Made by a program: the position numbers and the translations under genes | Notes under the pieces: generated by a model | The model's input: the letters and a program-made list of their open reading frames with translations, nothing else | Told to the model about the DNA's origin: nothing | Database searches by the model: none | NCBI RefSeq assembly: GCF_007991635.1 | Contig: NZ_BJYS01000025.1 | Location: forward strand, 1-64,000 | Origin: Adhaeribacter aerolatus | GTDB lineage: Bacteria > Bacteroidota > Bacteroidia > Cytophagales > Hymenobacteraceae | Direction of reading: 5' to 3' | Length of the DNA stretch: 64,000 nt | Shown: positions 1 to 8,660 of the stretch, one piece after another | Numbering within the stretch: the first letter of the stretch is position 1 | How the letters are laid out: every line of letters starts with the position of its first letter

Positions 1-467
1 GAACATAATATATTCTGATTGACAAGCCATAAGCAATTAAAGAATCGGACCATTTATGGAATATCATTTAGGAGAGATGGTAGTAGTATAAAATACATTC
101 AATAGGTGAGGTTATAAATTATTCCATCCGCACCCGTTATTCCACGGGGATATTCTGCTTAAAGGCATTACAGGTAAGTACCAGAATTGATTAATTATTT
201 GTCTTACTCCTTTATGCCGTAGATTCTTAACACTATAACCAACTTAGACAGGAAAGCCTTTTGCTGTGCTGCTTGATTATTTACTATTTTGTATAAAACC
301 AATATAGGTGGTTTACGCAATTAAATGATGATAGGAGTCGTAGACAGGTAGCTTGTTGAAATAGCTGAATCTACTTTTTACAAGTTGTAATAGTTGTTTC
401 GACCAACTCCAGAAGACCAATCGTATACTTTTAAGCGCATATCTTGTTTTGCAAAAGAATAAATTAT
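1..467. other. Intergenic, no gene seen
   Basis: AT-rich stretch at the window edge with many stops in all frames. I see no tRNA, hairpin with a T tract or convincing promoter. It lies downstream of the lipoprotein gene that follows on the minus strand, so it may hold that gene's terminator or the tail of a gene outside the window. Confidence 0.6.
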
Positions 468-1067
468 TTAATCGAGATAAGGTTTGTATTCTATCCGTTG
501 CAGCACATCGTTCTTAAAAGTAAGATATACATAGTCTACTCCTTCGCCAGCCACAATTTCGATTTTGTCGGGTAAATACGTCTGGTTTTTAAGCGACCGG
601 AATATTTGTTTTACCTCTGCCTTGTGTTGCCCGATTTTTAACGGATATTGAAAAATAGGCATCGGATCTGTAATGGCGGCTTCCTTAAAAAAACATTTTG
701 GTTCGGCGCTGACCGCATACAACGTAATGTGCGATTGGTTCTTCCGCAACGTAATTAAGGTATCGGTTTGGTTGGGTACAAAATGGTTGCGCGTGGGTTT
801 TTTTGTTATCTGCACATTTTTACCCATCAGTTTTTGTACTTCTATAAACGAAACAGAGTCGAGCCGGAAAGGAGCATTGGCAAAATCATCTTCTACCCGC
901 AATGTGTCCAGAACAGGTTTCTGAGCGGGTGCAACAGTGCGCTTGGAAACGGGATTTTGGTTGGCTACCGGCTCTTTGCGGGGCTCCGAACAGGCCACAT
1001 TGGTTAGTATTCCAATACTTATAAGTACCAGATAAACAGATTTTCCGGGTAAAACGCTAGCGAACAT
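468..1067 (-). CDS. Hypothetical lipoprotein
   Basis: Protein of about 199 residues with an N-terminal hydrophobic segment ending in a lipobox-like T-N-V-A-C around residue 26, then a charged linker (EPRKEP). This predicts export, lipidation and anchoring on the periplasmic side or outer membrane. The longer frame starts at TTG two codons upstream (1073); I prefer the ATG at 1067. The mature part has no motif I recognise. Its C-terminal section alternates hydrophobic and charged residues, as in a small beta-rich domain. It stands alone between intergenic regions of 467 and about 310 bases. Function unknown. Confidence 0.7.
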   Translation of the reverse strand: MFASVLPGKSVYLVLISIGILTNVACSEPRKEPVANQNPVSKRTVAPAQKPVLDTLRVEDDFANAPFRLDSVSFIEVQKLMGKNVQITKKPTRNHFVPNQTDTLITLRKNQSHITLYAVSAEPKCFFKEAAITDPMPIFQYPLKIGQHKAEVKQIFRSLKNQTYLPDKIEIVAGEGVDYVYLTFKNDVLQRIEYKPYLD

Positions 1068-1377
1068 ACACAATCAGGCTGGTACCAAAACAGGTGAGTT
1101 ATTATAACCTAGTATACGCAAAAAAGAGGAATATTTTTGTAATATTTTGAATAATTTATTGGAATATATTAATTATAATATAAAGGCCGAATAAGATGGA
1201 GCAAGAACATTCATTTTAAACTTACAATTTTTATCTTGGCGTTTACTATTAAATGATTTAGAAATAGGGTTTTTAGAAATCAGAATCCAATTGCCTGATT
1301 TAAATTCCTTTAAGGCAGGTTGCTAAAGAATGATCATCTGTTTTAATAAGAGAATTAAAACGATAAGTGATAATAAT
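1068..1377. other. Intergenic, AT-rich
   Basis: About 310 bases, strongly AT-rich, between two minus-strand genes. It must hold the promoter of the lipoprotein gene, but I cannot pick a clear TAnnTTTG box. No RNA structure or repeat stands out. Confidence 0.5.
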
Positions 1378-2145
1378 TTAGTAAATCTCGATCCGGTATT
1401 TCTTTATTTCTTTATCCAGGCCAACGGCATTGCCACTGATTTTATCTAGCAGCGCCCAAAACCGAGGACCGTGGTTTTTCTCGACGGTATGCGCCAACTC
1501 GTGCAGAATTACATAATCGCGCAGGTGCGCGGGTAACCGCATCAGGTGCAAGTTCAGGTTAATGTTGTTTTGGTAAGAACAACTGCCCCAGCGGGTGCCG
1601 GCCTTTTTAATAACCACTTTCTGGTAACTAAACCCAAATTGCCGGGCAAAATAATCTACCCGCGTAGGTAAATAATTTTTGGCTTCCAGCCGGTAAGTTT
1701 CGTCCAGCGCTTTCCGGATGAACTGCTGAATGTCATCATCGGTGGGGGCACGGTAGGCTGGGTAAAATACCTGAATTTGGGTTTGGGTTAAGCGCGCTTT
1801 TAAAGCTGCTTTGTCGTGGGGCAACAAGCAGAGCTGGTGCGAAAAGGTATGATAGTTTTCGTCGGGCCGGAATACCGTCAGGTGGTTTTCCTGCTTTTCT
1901 ATTTTGGGCAAGTGGTGTTTAATCCAGTCTAATTTACTTTCCAGAAACCGTTGGGCCTCTTCGAAAGTAGCGCGGGGCGGTACCACTACCCGGATGCCCT
2001 TAAGTGGCTGCAGCCGGATGCTAATGCGTTTTGCTTTGAGGCTGCGCTGCAATAAAACCGGGCCAATGCCAGGTAGGTTTAATTGTAAAGACTGAAGTGA
2101 ATAAGAAGATGCTGGGGACACAAATAAAAAGCTTTCGGGTCCCAA
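1378..2145 (-). CDS. YgjP/SprT-like zinc metallopeptidase
   Basis: Protein of 255 residues of the YgjP (DUF45, M48-related) family. The zinc motif H-E-L-A-H is at residues 215-219, preceded by Y-V-I-L, with a further histidine in N-H-G-P at about 225. Before it comes the family's G-x-R-W-G-S-C block near 183-189. The arrangement matches known YgjP-like proteins in length and order, so a zinc-dependent cytosolic peptidase is likely; the substrate is unknown. The frame opens with TTG at 2145 and no ATG occurs before the conserved region, so TTG or a nearby GTG must be the start. Nothing ties it to its neighbours. Confidence 0.8.
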   Translation of the reverse strand: MGPESFLFVSPASSYSLQSLQLNLPGIGPVLLQRSLKAKRISIRLQPLKGIRVVVPPRATFEEAQRFLESKLDWIKHHLPKIEKQENHLTVFRPDENYHTFSHQLCLLPHDKAALKARLTQTQIQVFYPAYRAPTDDDIQQFIRKALDETYRLEAKNYLPTRVDYFARQFGFSYQKVVIKKAGTRWGSCSYQNNINLNLHLMRLPAHLRDYVILHELAHTVEKNHGPRFWALLDKISGNAVGLDKEIKKYRIEIY

Positions 2146-2161
2146 AATTAAGCAATCTTCT

Positions 2162-2199
2162 AAAATAAAAACGGCCGGATAACAAAAATAATCCGGCCG
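2162..2199 (-). terminator. Rho-independent terminator
   Basis: Perfect 9-bp stem (CGGCCGGAT pairing with ATCCGGCCG, loop of 10) followed on the minus strand by a T-rich tail. It lies about 170 bases past the stop of the YkvA-like gene, whose transcript it probably ends. Confidence 0.7.
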
Positions 2200-2216
2200 C
2201 CAGTAAATATTAGGTT

Positions 2217-2368
2217 GTACGTTTTACGTTACACAATTAACGGTAAGCAACTTGTATGCAGGCTGTAGGTATACCGAAATAATTTAGCGGTTATTCACCC
2301 CAAAGCTTTCTTCCCAAGTATTGGAAACGTAAAACGTACCACGTAAAACGAATTACGTTATACGTAAC
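2217..2368. repeat. Small intergenic element with inverted ends (type A)
   Basis: The 14-mer GTACGTTTTACGTT at 2217-2230 recurs as its exact reverse complement at 2326-2339, about 95 bases away. More copies of the ACGTAAAACG unit follow on the right (2340-2351) and a near-palindrome TTACGTTATACGTAA lies beside the stop codon of the YkvA-like gene. It could be a miniature mobile element or an RNA hairpin; no transposase is visible. Confidence 0.5.
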
Positions 2369-3108
2369 TACCGTACATTTCCGCCCGTGCGGCTGTCGTC
2401 GGAGTTAGAACTGGGAATACGGGTGCTGTCGGTGGTGGCGGCGCGTACATTGGGCTCACCGGAACCGGACGAAGTAGCCCGGATAGCAGCATCATCGGGC
2501 AGTTGTTCCGGCGCTAAGTCGTGGGCTGCAAAACCTTTTACCTCCGTTTTATTGGCCATATCGTTGCGGTTATTATTATCATTCGAAACATCTACCGGGG
2601 CATTAGCGGCGCTGGTGCCGGCCGTTGCATTAACCTCCGAAGGATCAGAGTTATTATTGGCCATAGAAGCACTATTGGCGGCTTGGTTCTGGTTGCCTCT
2701 TTCCCACACTTCAAATTTCTCCATCTCGTGTTTAATGCCGGTCATAAACCAAGCCAGTAAAGCTACATCGTCCAGTAATCCAATAACCGGGATGAAGTCT
2801 GGTACAAAATCAATGGGTGTTAAAAAGTAAAGCAGCACCGCAATGCCACCCACAATGGTACTGGTCGGGATGCCGGTATACTCGCCGGTGACCGCTGCTT
2901 TTATTAACCGGGTTAAGGTTTGCAGGCTTTCCCATACTTCGTGGGCCAGGGTACCTAAGTCTTTTTTCTCGCTGGCTTTTTTATAAGTATCATTTAACAG
3001 TTCTTTTACCCGCAAAGGTTTTTTGGCATAGTCTTCGGCCTTGCTCAGTATTTTCTTAAAAATGCCGGACTCTGCAACTTTTTGTCCGTTGTTAGCTTGG
3101 TTTTCCAT
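2368..3108 (-). CDS. YkvA family protein (DUF1232)
   Basis: Protein of 246 residues. A DUF1232/YkvA domain lies at about residues 80-135, recognisable from its membrane segments and the T-P-I-D-F-V-P-D-F-I-P-V-I-G stretch followed by L-L-D-D-V. The N-terminal 60 residues are charged and helical. The C-terminal 100 residues are rich in Asn, Ser, Asp and Ala and look disordered, an extension beyond the usual short YkvA protein. It is probably a small inner-membrane protein; the family has no firm function. The ATG at 3108 fits. A likely terminator lies downstream at 2162-2199. Confidence 0.8.
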   Translation of the reverse strand: MENQANNGQKVAESGIFKKILSKAEDYAKKPLRVKELLNDTYKKASEKKDLGTLAHEVWESLQTLTRLIKAAVTGEYTGIPTSTIVGGIAVLLYFLTPIDFVPDFIPVIGLLDDVALLAWFMTGIKHEMEKFEVWERGNQNQAANSASMANNNSDPSEVNATAGTSAANAPVDVSNDNNNRNDMANKTEVKGFAAHDLAPEQLPDDAAIRATSSGSGEPNVRAATTDSTRIPSSNSDDSRTGGNVR

Positions 3109-3299
3109 AATAATATAATCGTATAAGTAGGTTAGCAGTATTCGGTAACTATCCGCAAAGATATTAAAGTTAATGTAAGATGTACGGTAGTACCCGCGAG
3201 CTTGAGGCTTCTTCTACTGCTATACTTTAAAGGCTTAAAATAGTTTTGGCCTAATGTTTAATCTTGCCGGCTAAATATTGGCCTTAACCCCAGGCACAT

Positions 3300-3331
3300 A
3301 AAAAAGCCTGCTTTCCTAAGAAAGCAGGCTT
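3300..3331 (-). terminator. Rho-independent terminator
   Basis: A 12-bp perfect stem (AAGCCTGCTTTC with GAAAGCAGGCTT, four-base loop) followed by Ts on the minus strand. It starts 23 bases past the stop of the NlpC/P60 gene. Confidence 0.85.
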
Positions 3332-3353
3332 CCAATAAGGGTCATGTTTAAGG

Positions 3354-3977
3354 TTAAATTACCCGGCCGGCGGCGTAAAAATTACGCTGGTAGTAATGTT
3401 CTTTTAACGAACTGATGATTACCCCACCATTGGTAGCCGAGTGAATAAATTTATCTTTTTTAAGGTAAATGCCTACGTGGTAAATGGGTTGGCCGGGCCC
3501 GCGCCGGAAGAAAACCAAATCGCCCTCTTTTACTTCAGATTTGCTGATGCGCTTTACATCGTGAAACATGGAGCGGGAACTGCGGCTCAGGTCAATGTCG
3601 TAAACTTCTTTGTAAATGCGGGTAACAAAACCCGAGCAATCGGTACCTTTTTTAGAAGCAGAACCACTGCGGTAAGGTGTGCCCAGCCAGTCGGTAACTG
3701 TTTCAATTAACTCTTTGTTTTCGTTGTATTCTAACTTAACGCCCAGGGTTTGCGAATAATAGTTATAAAAAAGGGAATCTTTATAAGAGGGAATTCTGGC
3801 GTCTGGATCGGCCAGTGTTTTGGGCGTATTATTTAAAGGTTCGGGCAGGAGAGAAGCGGTTTGCAGGATTGTTTTGGGTGTTTCTGCTGGTGTGGTGGAT
3901 TCGATTGGTGCTCTTTCGAAGAAGAAAGATAAAGCTAACGATACGGCGGCTAAACTGCATAAAATACTATTCTTCAT
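3354..3977 (-). CDS. NlpC/P60 family cell-wall hydrolase
   Basis: Protein of 207 residues with a C-terminal NlpC/P60 (C40) domain from about residue 88. Catalytic Cys114 is in G-T-D-C-S-G-F, His167 in Y-H-V-G-I and His179 in F-I-H-S, the usual C40 triad. The N-terminus has a hydrophobic stretch (residues 3-20), either a signal peptide or an anchor, then a Pro/Thr-rich linker. C40 enzymes cut the gamma-D-glutamyl bond of peptidoglycan peptides, so the likely role is cell-wall remodelling in the periplasm. The gene is monocistronic with its own terminator. Confidence 0.88.
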   Translation of the reverse strand: MKNSILCSLAAVSLALSFFFERAPIESTTPAETPKTILQTASLLPEPLNNTPKTLADPDARIPSYKDSLFYNYYSQTLGVKLEYNENKELIETVTDWLGTPYRSGSASKKGTDCSGFVTRIYKEVYDIDLSRSSRSMFHDVKRISKSEVKEGDLVFFRRGPGQPIYHVGIYLKKDKFIHSATNGGVIISSLKEHYYQRNFYAAGRVI

Positions 3978-4463
3978 ATGGTGTCTTTATGGTGCTTAAC
4001 TTAAATTACCCGTTTATAAGTGCGAAAATTTAAGCAGGACGCGTGTTTGTTAAATAGTTTTTAGGTTCTAAATATTCTTTTTACAAGTTGATTAAAGCAT
4101 TTATTGACTTTTTCAATGTTCCAAATTAACAACTGCTTTCTAAAGTACCAAATTTTAAAGGTTATAATTTTTAAATATTATTTTTAATATCCTTTAAAAA
4201 TTATATTATTAGGTAATATTCAAAAGTGCGGTAAATTGGTTTTTAAAATGTAGTTGGCTGATGGTTAAGGCATTAGCTTTTTACAAGGGGATATTGGCTG
4301 CCGCAAATAAAGCGGTATAAAAAAAGATTGGTAGCTGAATCTTTTTTCGGTATCTAATGGAAAAATTAACCTAAATGCCTTTGTTTTCTGTGGGCCGGCC
4401 TTAACCTATTAGGTCGTAAGCAGTAAATTATAATGTTGGAGAGTACTTAAGCTTACCTGCGAA
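3978..4463. other. Intergenic between divergent genes
   Basis: About 490 very AT-rich bases between the divergent NlpC/P60 and DUF4157-like genes. It must hold two promoters. I see no reliable ORF, RNA gene or strong hairpin. Confidence 0.5.
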
Positions 4464-4799
4464 ATGGAACATAAAATAGTGGAAAGATCCGTCTTGGCCC
4501 GGGTGGCCCGTCTGGTGTTAAAATCGCCGAATGTGGCCATGGTGGTGGGCCGCACCATTTATTTAAGCGGGGTAAAGAAAGAAGAATTTCTGCAAAATAA
4601 GCCCTGGGTAGCGCACGAACTTTGCCATATCCGGCAATTTCAGGAACATGGTTTCTGGCGATTTCTGTGGTTGTATTTGAAAGAATCGTTCCGGCACGGA
4701 TACTACCACAACAAATACGAAGTAGAAGCCCGGCTGGCTGGCACCAAAGAAGCAATGGCCGCCAAACAGGTGAAGCAAACACCTTCGGCACCGGTATAA
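4464..4799 (+). CDS. DUF4157-like protein with HExxH motif
   Basis: Small protein of 111 residues. H-E-L-C-H at residues 51-55, followed by I-R-Q-F-Q, resembles the core of DUF4157 domains, in which an H-E-x-x-H-x-x-Q pattern follows a short beta-hairpin. Here the domain is almost the whole protein, without signal peptide or partner domain. A third metal ligand may be the glutamate in Y-E-V-E-A-R near residue 91. The motif suggests metal binding, but peptidase activity is unproven. The thioesterase gene lies 60 bases downstream behind its own promoter. Confidence 0.65.
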   Translation: MEHKIVERSVLARVARLVLKSPNVAMVVGRTIYLSGVKKEEFLQNKPWVAHELCHIRQFQEHGFWRFLWLYLKESFRHGYYHNKYEVEARLAGTKEAMAAKQVKQTPSAPV

Positions 4800-4802
4800 A
4801 CC

Positions 4803-4836
4803 TTTGTTTAAAGCTACTCAATTTGCGCTACCTTTG
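4803..4836 (+). promoter_or_regulatory. Bacteroidota-type promoter of the thioesterase gene
   Basis: TTTG at 4803-4806 and TACCTTTG at 4829-4836, spaced by 22 bases, match the Bacteroidota consensus of TTTG and TAnnTTTG. Transcription would begin near 4843, about 15 bases before the ATG at 4859. Confidence 0.65.
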
Positions 4837-4858
4837 CATTATAAAATAAAGGCTGAAT

Positions 4859-5383
4859 ATGAAAGACCAGGAATCTGCCGGTGAGCTGGTAAAAGTGCCG
4901 GAAAGTAAACTGTTTGTGCGTTTCCAGGACTGTGACCCGCTGGGGCATTTAAATAACGTGCGGTATTTCGATTACTTTCTGAATGCCCGCGAAGAGCACA
5001 CGTACAAATATTATAACCTGAACCTGATGGAACTGGCCCGCCAGCACCGGGCAAACTGGTTGGTTACCAACCACCATATTGCTTATTTGCGGCCGGCCAA
5101 TTTAGGCGCTATTATTCATATCCAAACCCGCATTATTCACTTCGATAACACCACCATTGTTATTGAAGGCATGATGCTGAACAAAGATAAAACCAAACTC
5201 AAATCGCTGCTCTGGACCACCATGCGCTACGTTAGCCTGGAAACCGGCAGGCCCACCGACCACCCCGATGATATTATGAACATGCTGGAATTGCTGGATG
5301 TAGATGAGGTCATGTACGATCCGGATGGCTTTCAGACGCGCATCAAGCAGGTGACCAAAGAATTAAAATCGCTGGAAGATTAA
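4859..5383 (+). CDS. Acyl-CoA thioesterase, hotdog fold (4HBT/YbgC-like)
   Basis: Protein of 174 residues. The R-F-Q-D-C-D-P-L-G-H-L-N-N-V-R-Y signature at residues 21-36 is the classic 4HBT/YbgC active-site block, with an aspartate and the G-H-x-N-N turn. Family members hydrolyse acyl-CoA or aryl-CoA thioesters in the cytoplasm; chain specificity cannot be read from sequence. The C-terminal 35 residues are acidic and helical, slightly longer than a minimal YbgC. It is transcribed from its own promoter and ends at a terminator shared with the convergent outer-membrane gene. Confidence 0.82.
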   Translation: MKDQESAGELVKVPESKLFVRFQDCDPLGHLNNVRYFDYFLNAREEHTYKYYNLNLMELARQHRANWLVTNHHIAYLRPANLGAIIHIQTRIIHFDNTTIVIEGMMLNKDKTKLKSLLWTTMRYVSLETGRPTDHPDDIMNMLELLDVDEVMYDPDGFQTRIKQVTKELKSLED

Positions 5384-5442
5384 AAGCTTTTTCGGGCTGG
5401 AAGAATCGGTAACAGCCTAATATTTCAGAATGTTTGAAAATA

Positions 5443-5470
5443 AAAAAGGGAAGTATACTTCCCCTTTTTA
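5443..5470. terminator. Bidirectional terminator
   Basis: Near-palindrome with an A run, GGGAAGTA/TACTTCCC core and T run, with one bulged C. It sits between the convergent thioesterase and outer-membrane protein genes and has T tracts on both strands. Confidence 0.7.
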
Positions 5471-5572
5471 TGGCCATGGGTGGTGTTATTACCGCCCATT
5501 CTAAAGCTTCTGCCAAACTGCCTGCCGGCGAAAAATATCGCCAAGGCCTACTTGCCCAGCCAATTTATAAAC

Positions 5573-6208
5573 TTACCTAAAGCCAATACCGACATAAACC
5601 TGGAAGGCGCCGTTCTTGATATCCTTGTTTACATTATTGGCAATACTCCGGTAAGTGTCCTGGTAAATTTGGTTCATACCTAAATTGTACCGGGCGCCCA
5701 GCCGGAATATTGAAAGCCGCGCTTCCACGCCGCCGGCCAGACCATAATCTACACTATTATAAGAATCTTCTTTGTTTATTTCGCGGTCATCGTCTTTTAC
5801 GGTCATGAGCAAAGAAACCTGCGGCCCTACATGAAAGCTGACGTTATCGAGCGGATTAAACACCAGCAGCAAGGGTACATCAAAATAATCGAGGCGGCGG
5901 GCCACATTAGTAGAATCGTAGCCTTTGCGCGAATACAGTACTTCGGGCTGCAGCGAGAACCAGTCGGTAATGCTGAACTGCGCAAAAGCGCCTACGTGGT
6001 AACTGGTTTTGGGATCGAAGTTAATGCTACCATCGGTGTTGCGCACATCCGAATAATTTAAGCCGCCTTTTATACCAAAACCCGTATTTTCCGGTGCAGT
6101 AGAACCTTCGAGGTTATGGTTTATCGGGGCGGTAGTAGTAACTCTTTTTTGCGCGTAACCCGTTAAACTTAAAAGTATGGCCACTAAAATAAAAGAAAGC
6201 TTTTTCAT
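5573..6208 (-). CDS. Outer-membrane beta-barrel protein (PorT/OMP_b-brl_2-like)
   Basis: Protein of about 211 residues from the ATG at 6208; the frame extends 19 codons upstream, but M-K-K-L-S-F is a normal signal-peptide start. The signal peptide ends near Y-A-Q (residue 19). The mature part begins with G-F-G-I-K-G-G-L-N-Y and continues with alternating beta strands (F-S-L-Q-P-E-V-L-Y-S-R-K-G), typical of the small PorT-like barrels of Bacteroidota, ending in G-I-G-F-R. Likely an eight-stranded outer-membrane barrel of unknown role. Confidence 0.8.
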   Translation of the reverse strand: MKKLSFILVAILLSLTGYAQKRVTTTAPINHNLEGSTAPENTGFGIKGGLNYSDVRNTDGSINFDPKTSYHVGAFAQFSITDWFSLQPEVLYSRKGYDSTNVARRLDYFDVPLLLVFNPLDNVSFHVGPQVSLLMTVKDDDREINKEDSYNSVDYGLAGGVEARLSIFRLGARYNLGMNQIYQDTYRSIANNVNKDIKNGAFQVYVGIGFR

Positions 6209-6402
6209 AGTTAAAGGTGTAATTTGTTTCTCAGAGCAGGTAAAAATATAAATAAACGCAAGCAAGGGGGTAATTCTTTTGTCCCTATATACTACCGGAT
6301 GCCGTTAAAGTTACAGGTAAATGGCCTTAGATGTTTTCATTAGACCTTGGCAGGCTGATAATTACTGCCAAAAAAGTAATTTTAATATGTTACCAATTTT
6401 TT

Positions 6403-6410
6403 TACCTTTG
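6403..6410 (+). promoter_or_regulatory. -7 element of the tRNA-Val promoter
   Basis: TACCTTTG ends seven bases before the mature tRNA 5' end, a perfect TAnnTTTG box. I see no clear TTG at the expected upstream distance. Confidence 0.5.
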
Positions 6411-6417
6411 TAATACC

Positions 6418-6492
6418 GGGATGTTAGCTCAGCTGGTTTAGAGCGCTACCTTGACAGGGTAGAGGTCACTGGTTCGAACCCAGTACGTCTCA
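6418..6492 (+). tRNA. tRNA-Val (anticodon GAC)
   Basis: Full 75-nt cloverleaf. The acceptor stem GGGATGT pairs with ACGTCTC (with G-U pairs) and the discriminator is A. The D stem is GCTC/GAGC, the anticodon stem CTACC/GGTAG with loop TTGACAG, and the T arm ACTGG-TTCGAAC-CCAGT. The anticodon GAC reads GUC and GUU valine codons. CCA is not encoded. It is followed by a terminator and stands alone. Confidence 0.95.
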
Positions 6493-6504
6493 CTGCTTAA
6501 ACAG

Positions 6505-6527
6505 AACGCCCCAACGGGCGTTTTTTT
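6505..6527 (+). terminator. Terminator after tRNA-Val
   Basis: Stem AACGCCC/GGGCGTT with loop CAAC followed by a run of Ts, starting 13 bases past the tRNA. Confidence 0.85.
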
Positions 6528-6565
6528 ATATTCCGGATCGCAAGTAAAATTTACCAGCAATTTTC

Positions 6566-8218
6566 ATGGCCAGCACCGATAGCTCGAAGCATCCCAAAGG
6601 TTTGTACTACCTGTTTTTCTCGGAAATGTGGGAACGCTTCGGCTATTATCTGATGATTGGCATCTTTTTCCTGTACATGATAGATGCCCAGCGTGGCGGC
6701 CTGGCTTTAGATAAAGGGCTGGCTTCGGATATTTTCGGAACGTTTATCGCTTTTGTGTACCTGACTCCGTTTGTGGGTGGTTTGCTGGCCGACCGGGTTT
6801 TGGGCTACCGCTTATCTATAACCATTGGCGGTATTTTAATGGGAGTGGGTTATTGTGGATTGGCTTTGCCCGGCGATTTAGCTCTTTATATTTCGCTGGG
6901 GCTCATTATTTTGGGTAATGGCTTTTTTAAACCAAATATTTCTACGCTGCTGGGCAATATTTATTCAAAAGAGCCTTACCGACCCCTGAAAGATACCGGC
7001 TACAATATTTTTTACATGGGTATAAACGTAGGGGCCTTTATCTGCAATTTTGTGGCTGCCTATATGCGCAATAATTTTGGATGGGGCTATGCTTTTATTA
7101 CAGCTGGTATTGGCATGTTTCTCGGGGTGGCTATTTTCTGGCTGGGCAACCCTCATTACCGCGAGGCCGATGTCCGGAAACCGATGCAGCCCAACGACAT
7201 GCCCATTAGCCGTATTCTGGGCATTGTGCTGCTGCCCGCTTTATTGGCCGGTATGGCCGGCTGGCTATTAATTCCCGGCAATGTCTTTGGCTCTGATTCT
7301 ACCGATGCGTTTATTTTTGGGGCCTTGCCCATTGTGTTGTACTATGTGTCGTTGTGGGTAAAAGCATCGGCTACCGATAAAAAACCAATTGCGGCGCTGC
7401 TGGCGATTTTTGCGGTAGTAGTAGTATTTTGGGCTATTTTTAAGCAAAACGGTACGGCCCTGACTACCTGGGCCGAATATTATACTGACCGGCAGTTGCC
7501 CGCCGCTGTAGAAAAACCGGCGCAGACCTTGGGCATGGTGCAGCAGGTAGGCACCGAAGAGAAAACCGTACCGGCCTACGACCCCATGTTCCGGACCCAG
7601 ACCGATGCGGAAGGCAAAGTAATTACCAAACAAGGCGTAGAACCTTACCTGAATAACCTGGATCGCAACCAGTGGCCGGTAACCGGTCAGCAGCTTTCCT
7701 TAATTTCCACCGAGATTTTTCAATCTATTAACCCGTTTTTTGTAGTAATTCTAACGCCAGTGGTAGTGTCGTTTTTTGGATTTCTGCGGCGGCGCGGAAA
7801 AGAACCGTCTACGCCGGCTAAAATTGGCTGGGGCTTGTTTATTACCGCTTTATCTACGCTGGTAATGGTAGGGGCGGTGTACGCCGGCGATAATGGGGCC
7901 GAAAAAAGCTCGGGCTGGTGGCTGGTTGGTACGTACGCAGTGGTAACCGTTGGCGAACTGTTCCTGAGTCCTATGGGGTTATCGCTGGTTTCAAAATTAA
8001 GCCCACCCCGGCTGACGGCCCTGATGATGGGCGGCTGGTTTCTGGCTACTTCTATTGGTAACAAATTATCGGGTGTTTTGGCCAGTATGTGGGATACCTA
8101 CGATCATAAGGCCAATTTCTTTTACGTAAATTGCGGCTTAACCCTGCTGGCGGCTCTGGCCATATTGCTGATGATGCGCTGGCTGCGGGAAATTGTACAG
8201 CAATACGCCGAAAAGTAG
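6566..8218 (+). CDS. POT-family proton-dependent oligopeptide transporter
   Basis: Inner-membrane protein of 550 residues with about 12-14 membrane segments. The POT hallmark E-M-W-E-R-F-G-Y-Y at residues 20-28 is the E-x-x-E-R proton-coupling motif of helix 1. P-F-V-G-G-L-L-A-D-R at 68-77 is the MFS loop motif, and G-F-F-K-P-N-I-S at 119-126 is the second POT signature. A soluble insertion of about 70 residues lies between the halves near residues 310-380. Family members import di- and tripeptides with protons. The gene follows a tRNA and stands alone. Confidence 0.9.
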   Translation: MASTDSSKHPKGLYYLFFSEMWERFGYYLMIGIFFLYMIDAQRGGLALDKGLASDIFGTFIAFVYLTPFVGGLLADRVLGYRLSITIGGILMGVGYCGLALPGDLALYISLGLIILGNGFFKPNISTLLGNIYSKEPYRPLKDTGYNIFYMGINVGAFICNFVAAYMRNNFGWGYAFITAGIGMFLGVAIFWLGNPHYREADVRKPMQPNDMPISRILGIVLLPALLAGMAGWLLIPGNVFGSDSTDAFIFGALPIVLYYVSLWVKASATDKKPIAALLAIFAVVVVFWAIFKQNGTALTTWAEYYTDRQLPAAVEKPAQTLGMVQQVGTEEKTVPAYDPMFRTQTDAEGKVITKQGVEPYLNNLDRNQWPVTGQQLSLISTEIFQSINPFFVVILTPVVVSFFGFLRRRGKEPSTPAKIGWGLFITALSTLVMVGAVYAGDNGAEKSSGWWLVGTYAVVTVGELFLSPMGLSLVSKLSPPRLTALMMGGWFLATSIGNKLSGVLASMWDTYDHKANFFYVNCGLTLLAALAILLMMRWLREIVQQYAEK

Positions 8219-8237
8219 CAGGGCTGGTGCGCCTGAC

Positions 8238-8660
8238 TTAAAGTTCGGTGGCTGCGGTCTGGTTCAGGATAAGCCATTCGATGGCTTTGGCCTCAGAGTC
8301 GAAAACAGCTATATAGATGTGCGGCGAGTAGTGGGCCAGTTTATTTAAATCTATTATTTCCCGAACGTGCAGCAAATGGCTGGGAGTGACCAGATAAGCA
8401 AAATACAAGGTAGTTGGGGTAATATTTTCGAGCTGCGGAAAAAAAATCTCCAGAATCCAGTTTTCATCTTCGGCCTGGGCCGGGCCGCGCCGCCGCAGGT
8501 CGAATAACCAAAAACGCGCTTCATACTCCTGGGCAATTTTCAAAGCATTTTCGTAACCGCTCCGCAGCAAGGCAGAAGCAGTGGGCTGAATAAACCGGCA
8601 AACCAAAATATTCAGGTCCGACCTGAAGGTAACAGACAAGTTGCCGGCTACATCAACCAT
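8238..8660 (-). CDS. STAS-like hypothetical protein, paralogue 1
   Basis: Protein of 140 residues, no signal peptide. It looks like an alpha/beta STAS-like fold: strand-rich start, helix (Y-E-N-A-L-K-I-A-Q), strand F-W-L-F-D-L-R-R-R-G, then P-A-Q-A-E-D-E-N-W. The D-L/I-R-x-R-G-x-A-x-x-x-D-E-x-W pattern and the following F-x-P-x-L are shared with the next gene on the same strand, so the two are paralogues. I do not recognise a characterised relative. It is convergent with the POT transporter gene (19 bases between them). Confidence 0.65.
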   Translation of the reverse strand: MVDVAGNLSVTFRSDLNILVCRFIQPTASALLRSGYENALKIAQEYEARFWLFDLRRRGPAQAEDENWILEIFFPQLENITPTTLYFAYLVTPSHLLHVREIIDLNKLAHYSPHIYIAVFDSEAKAIEWLILNQTAATEL

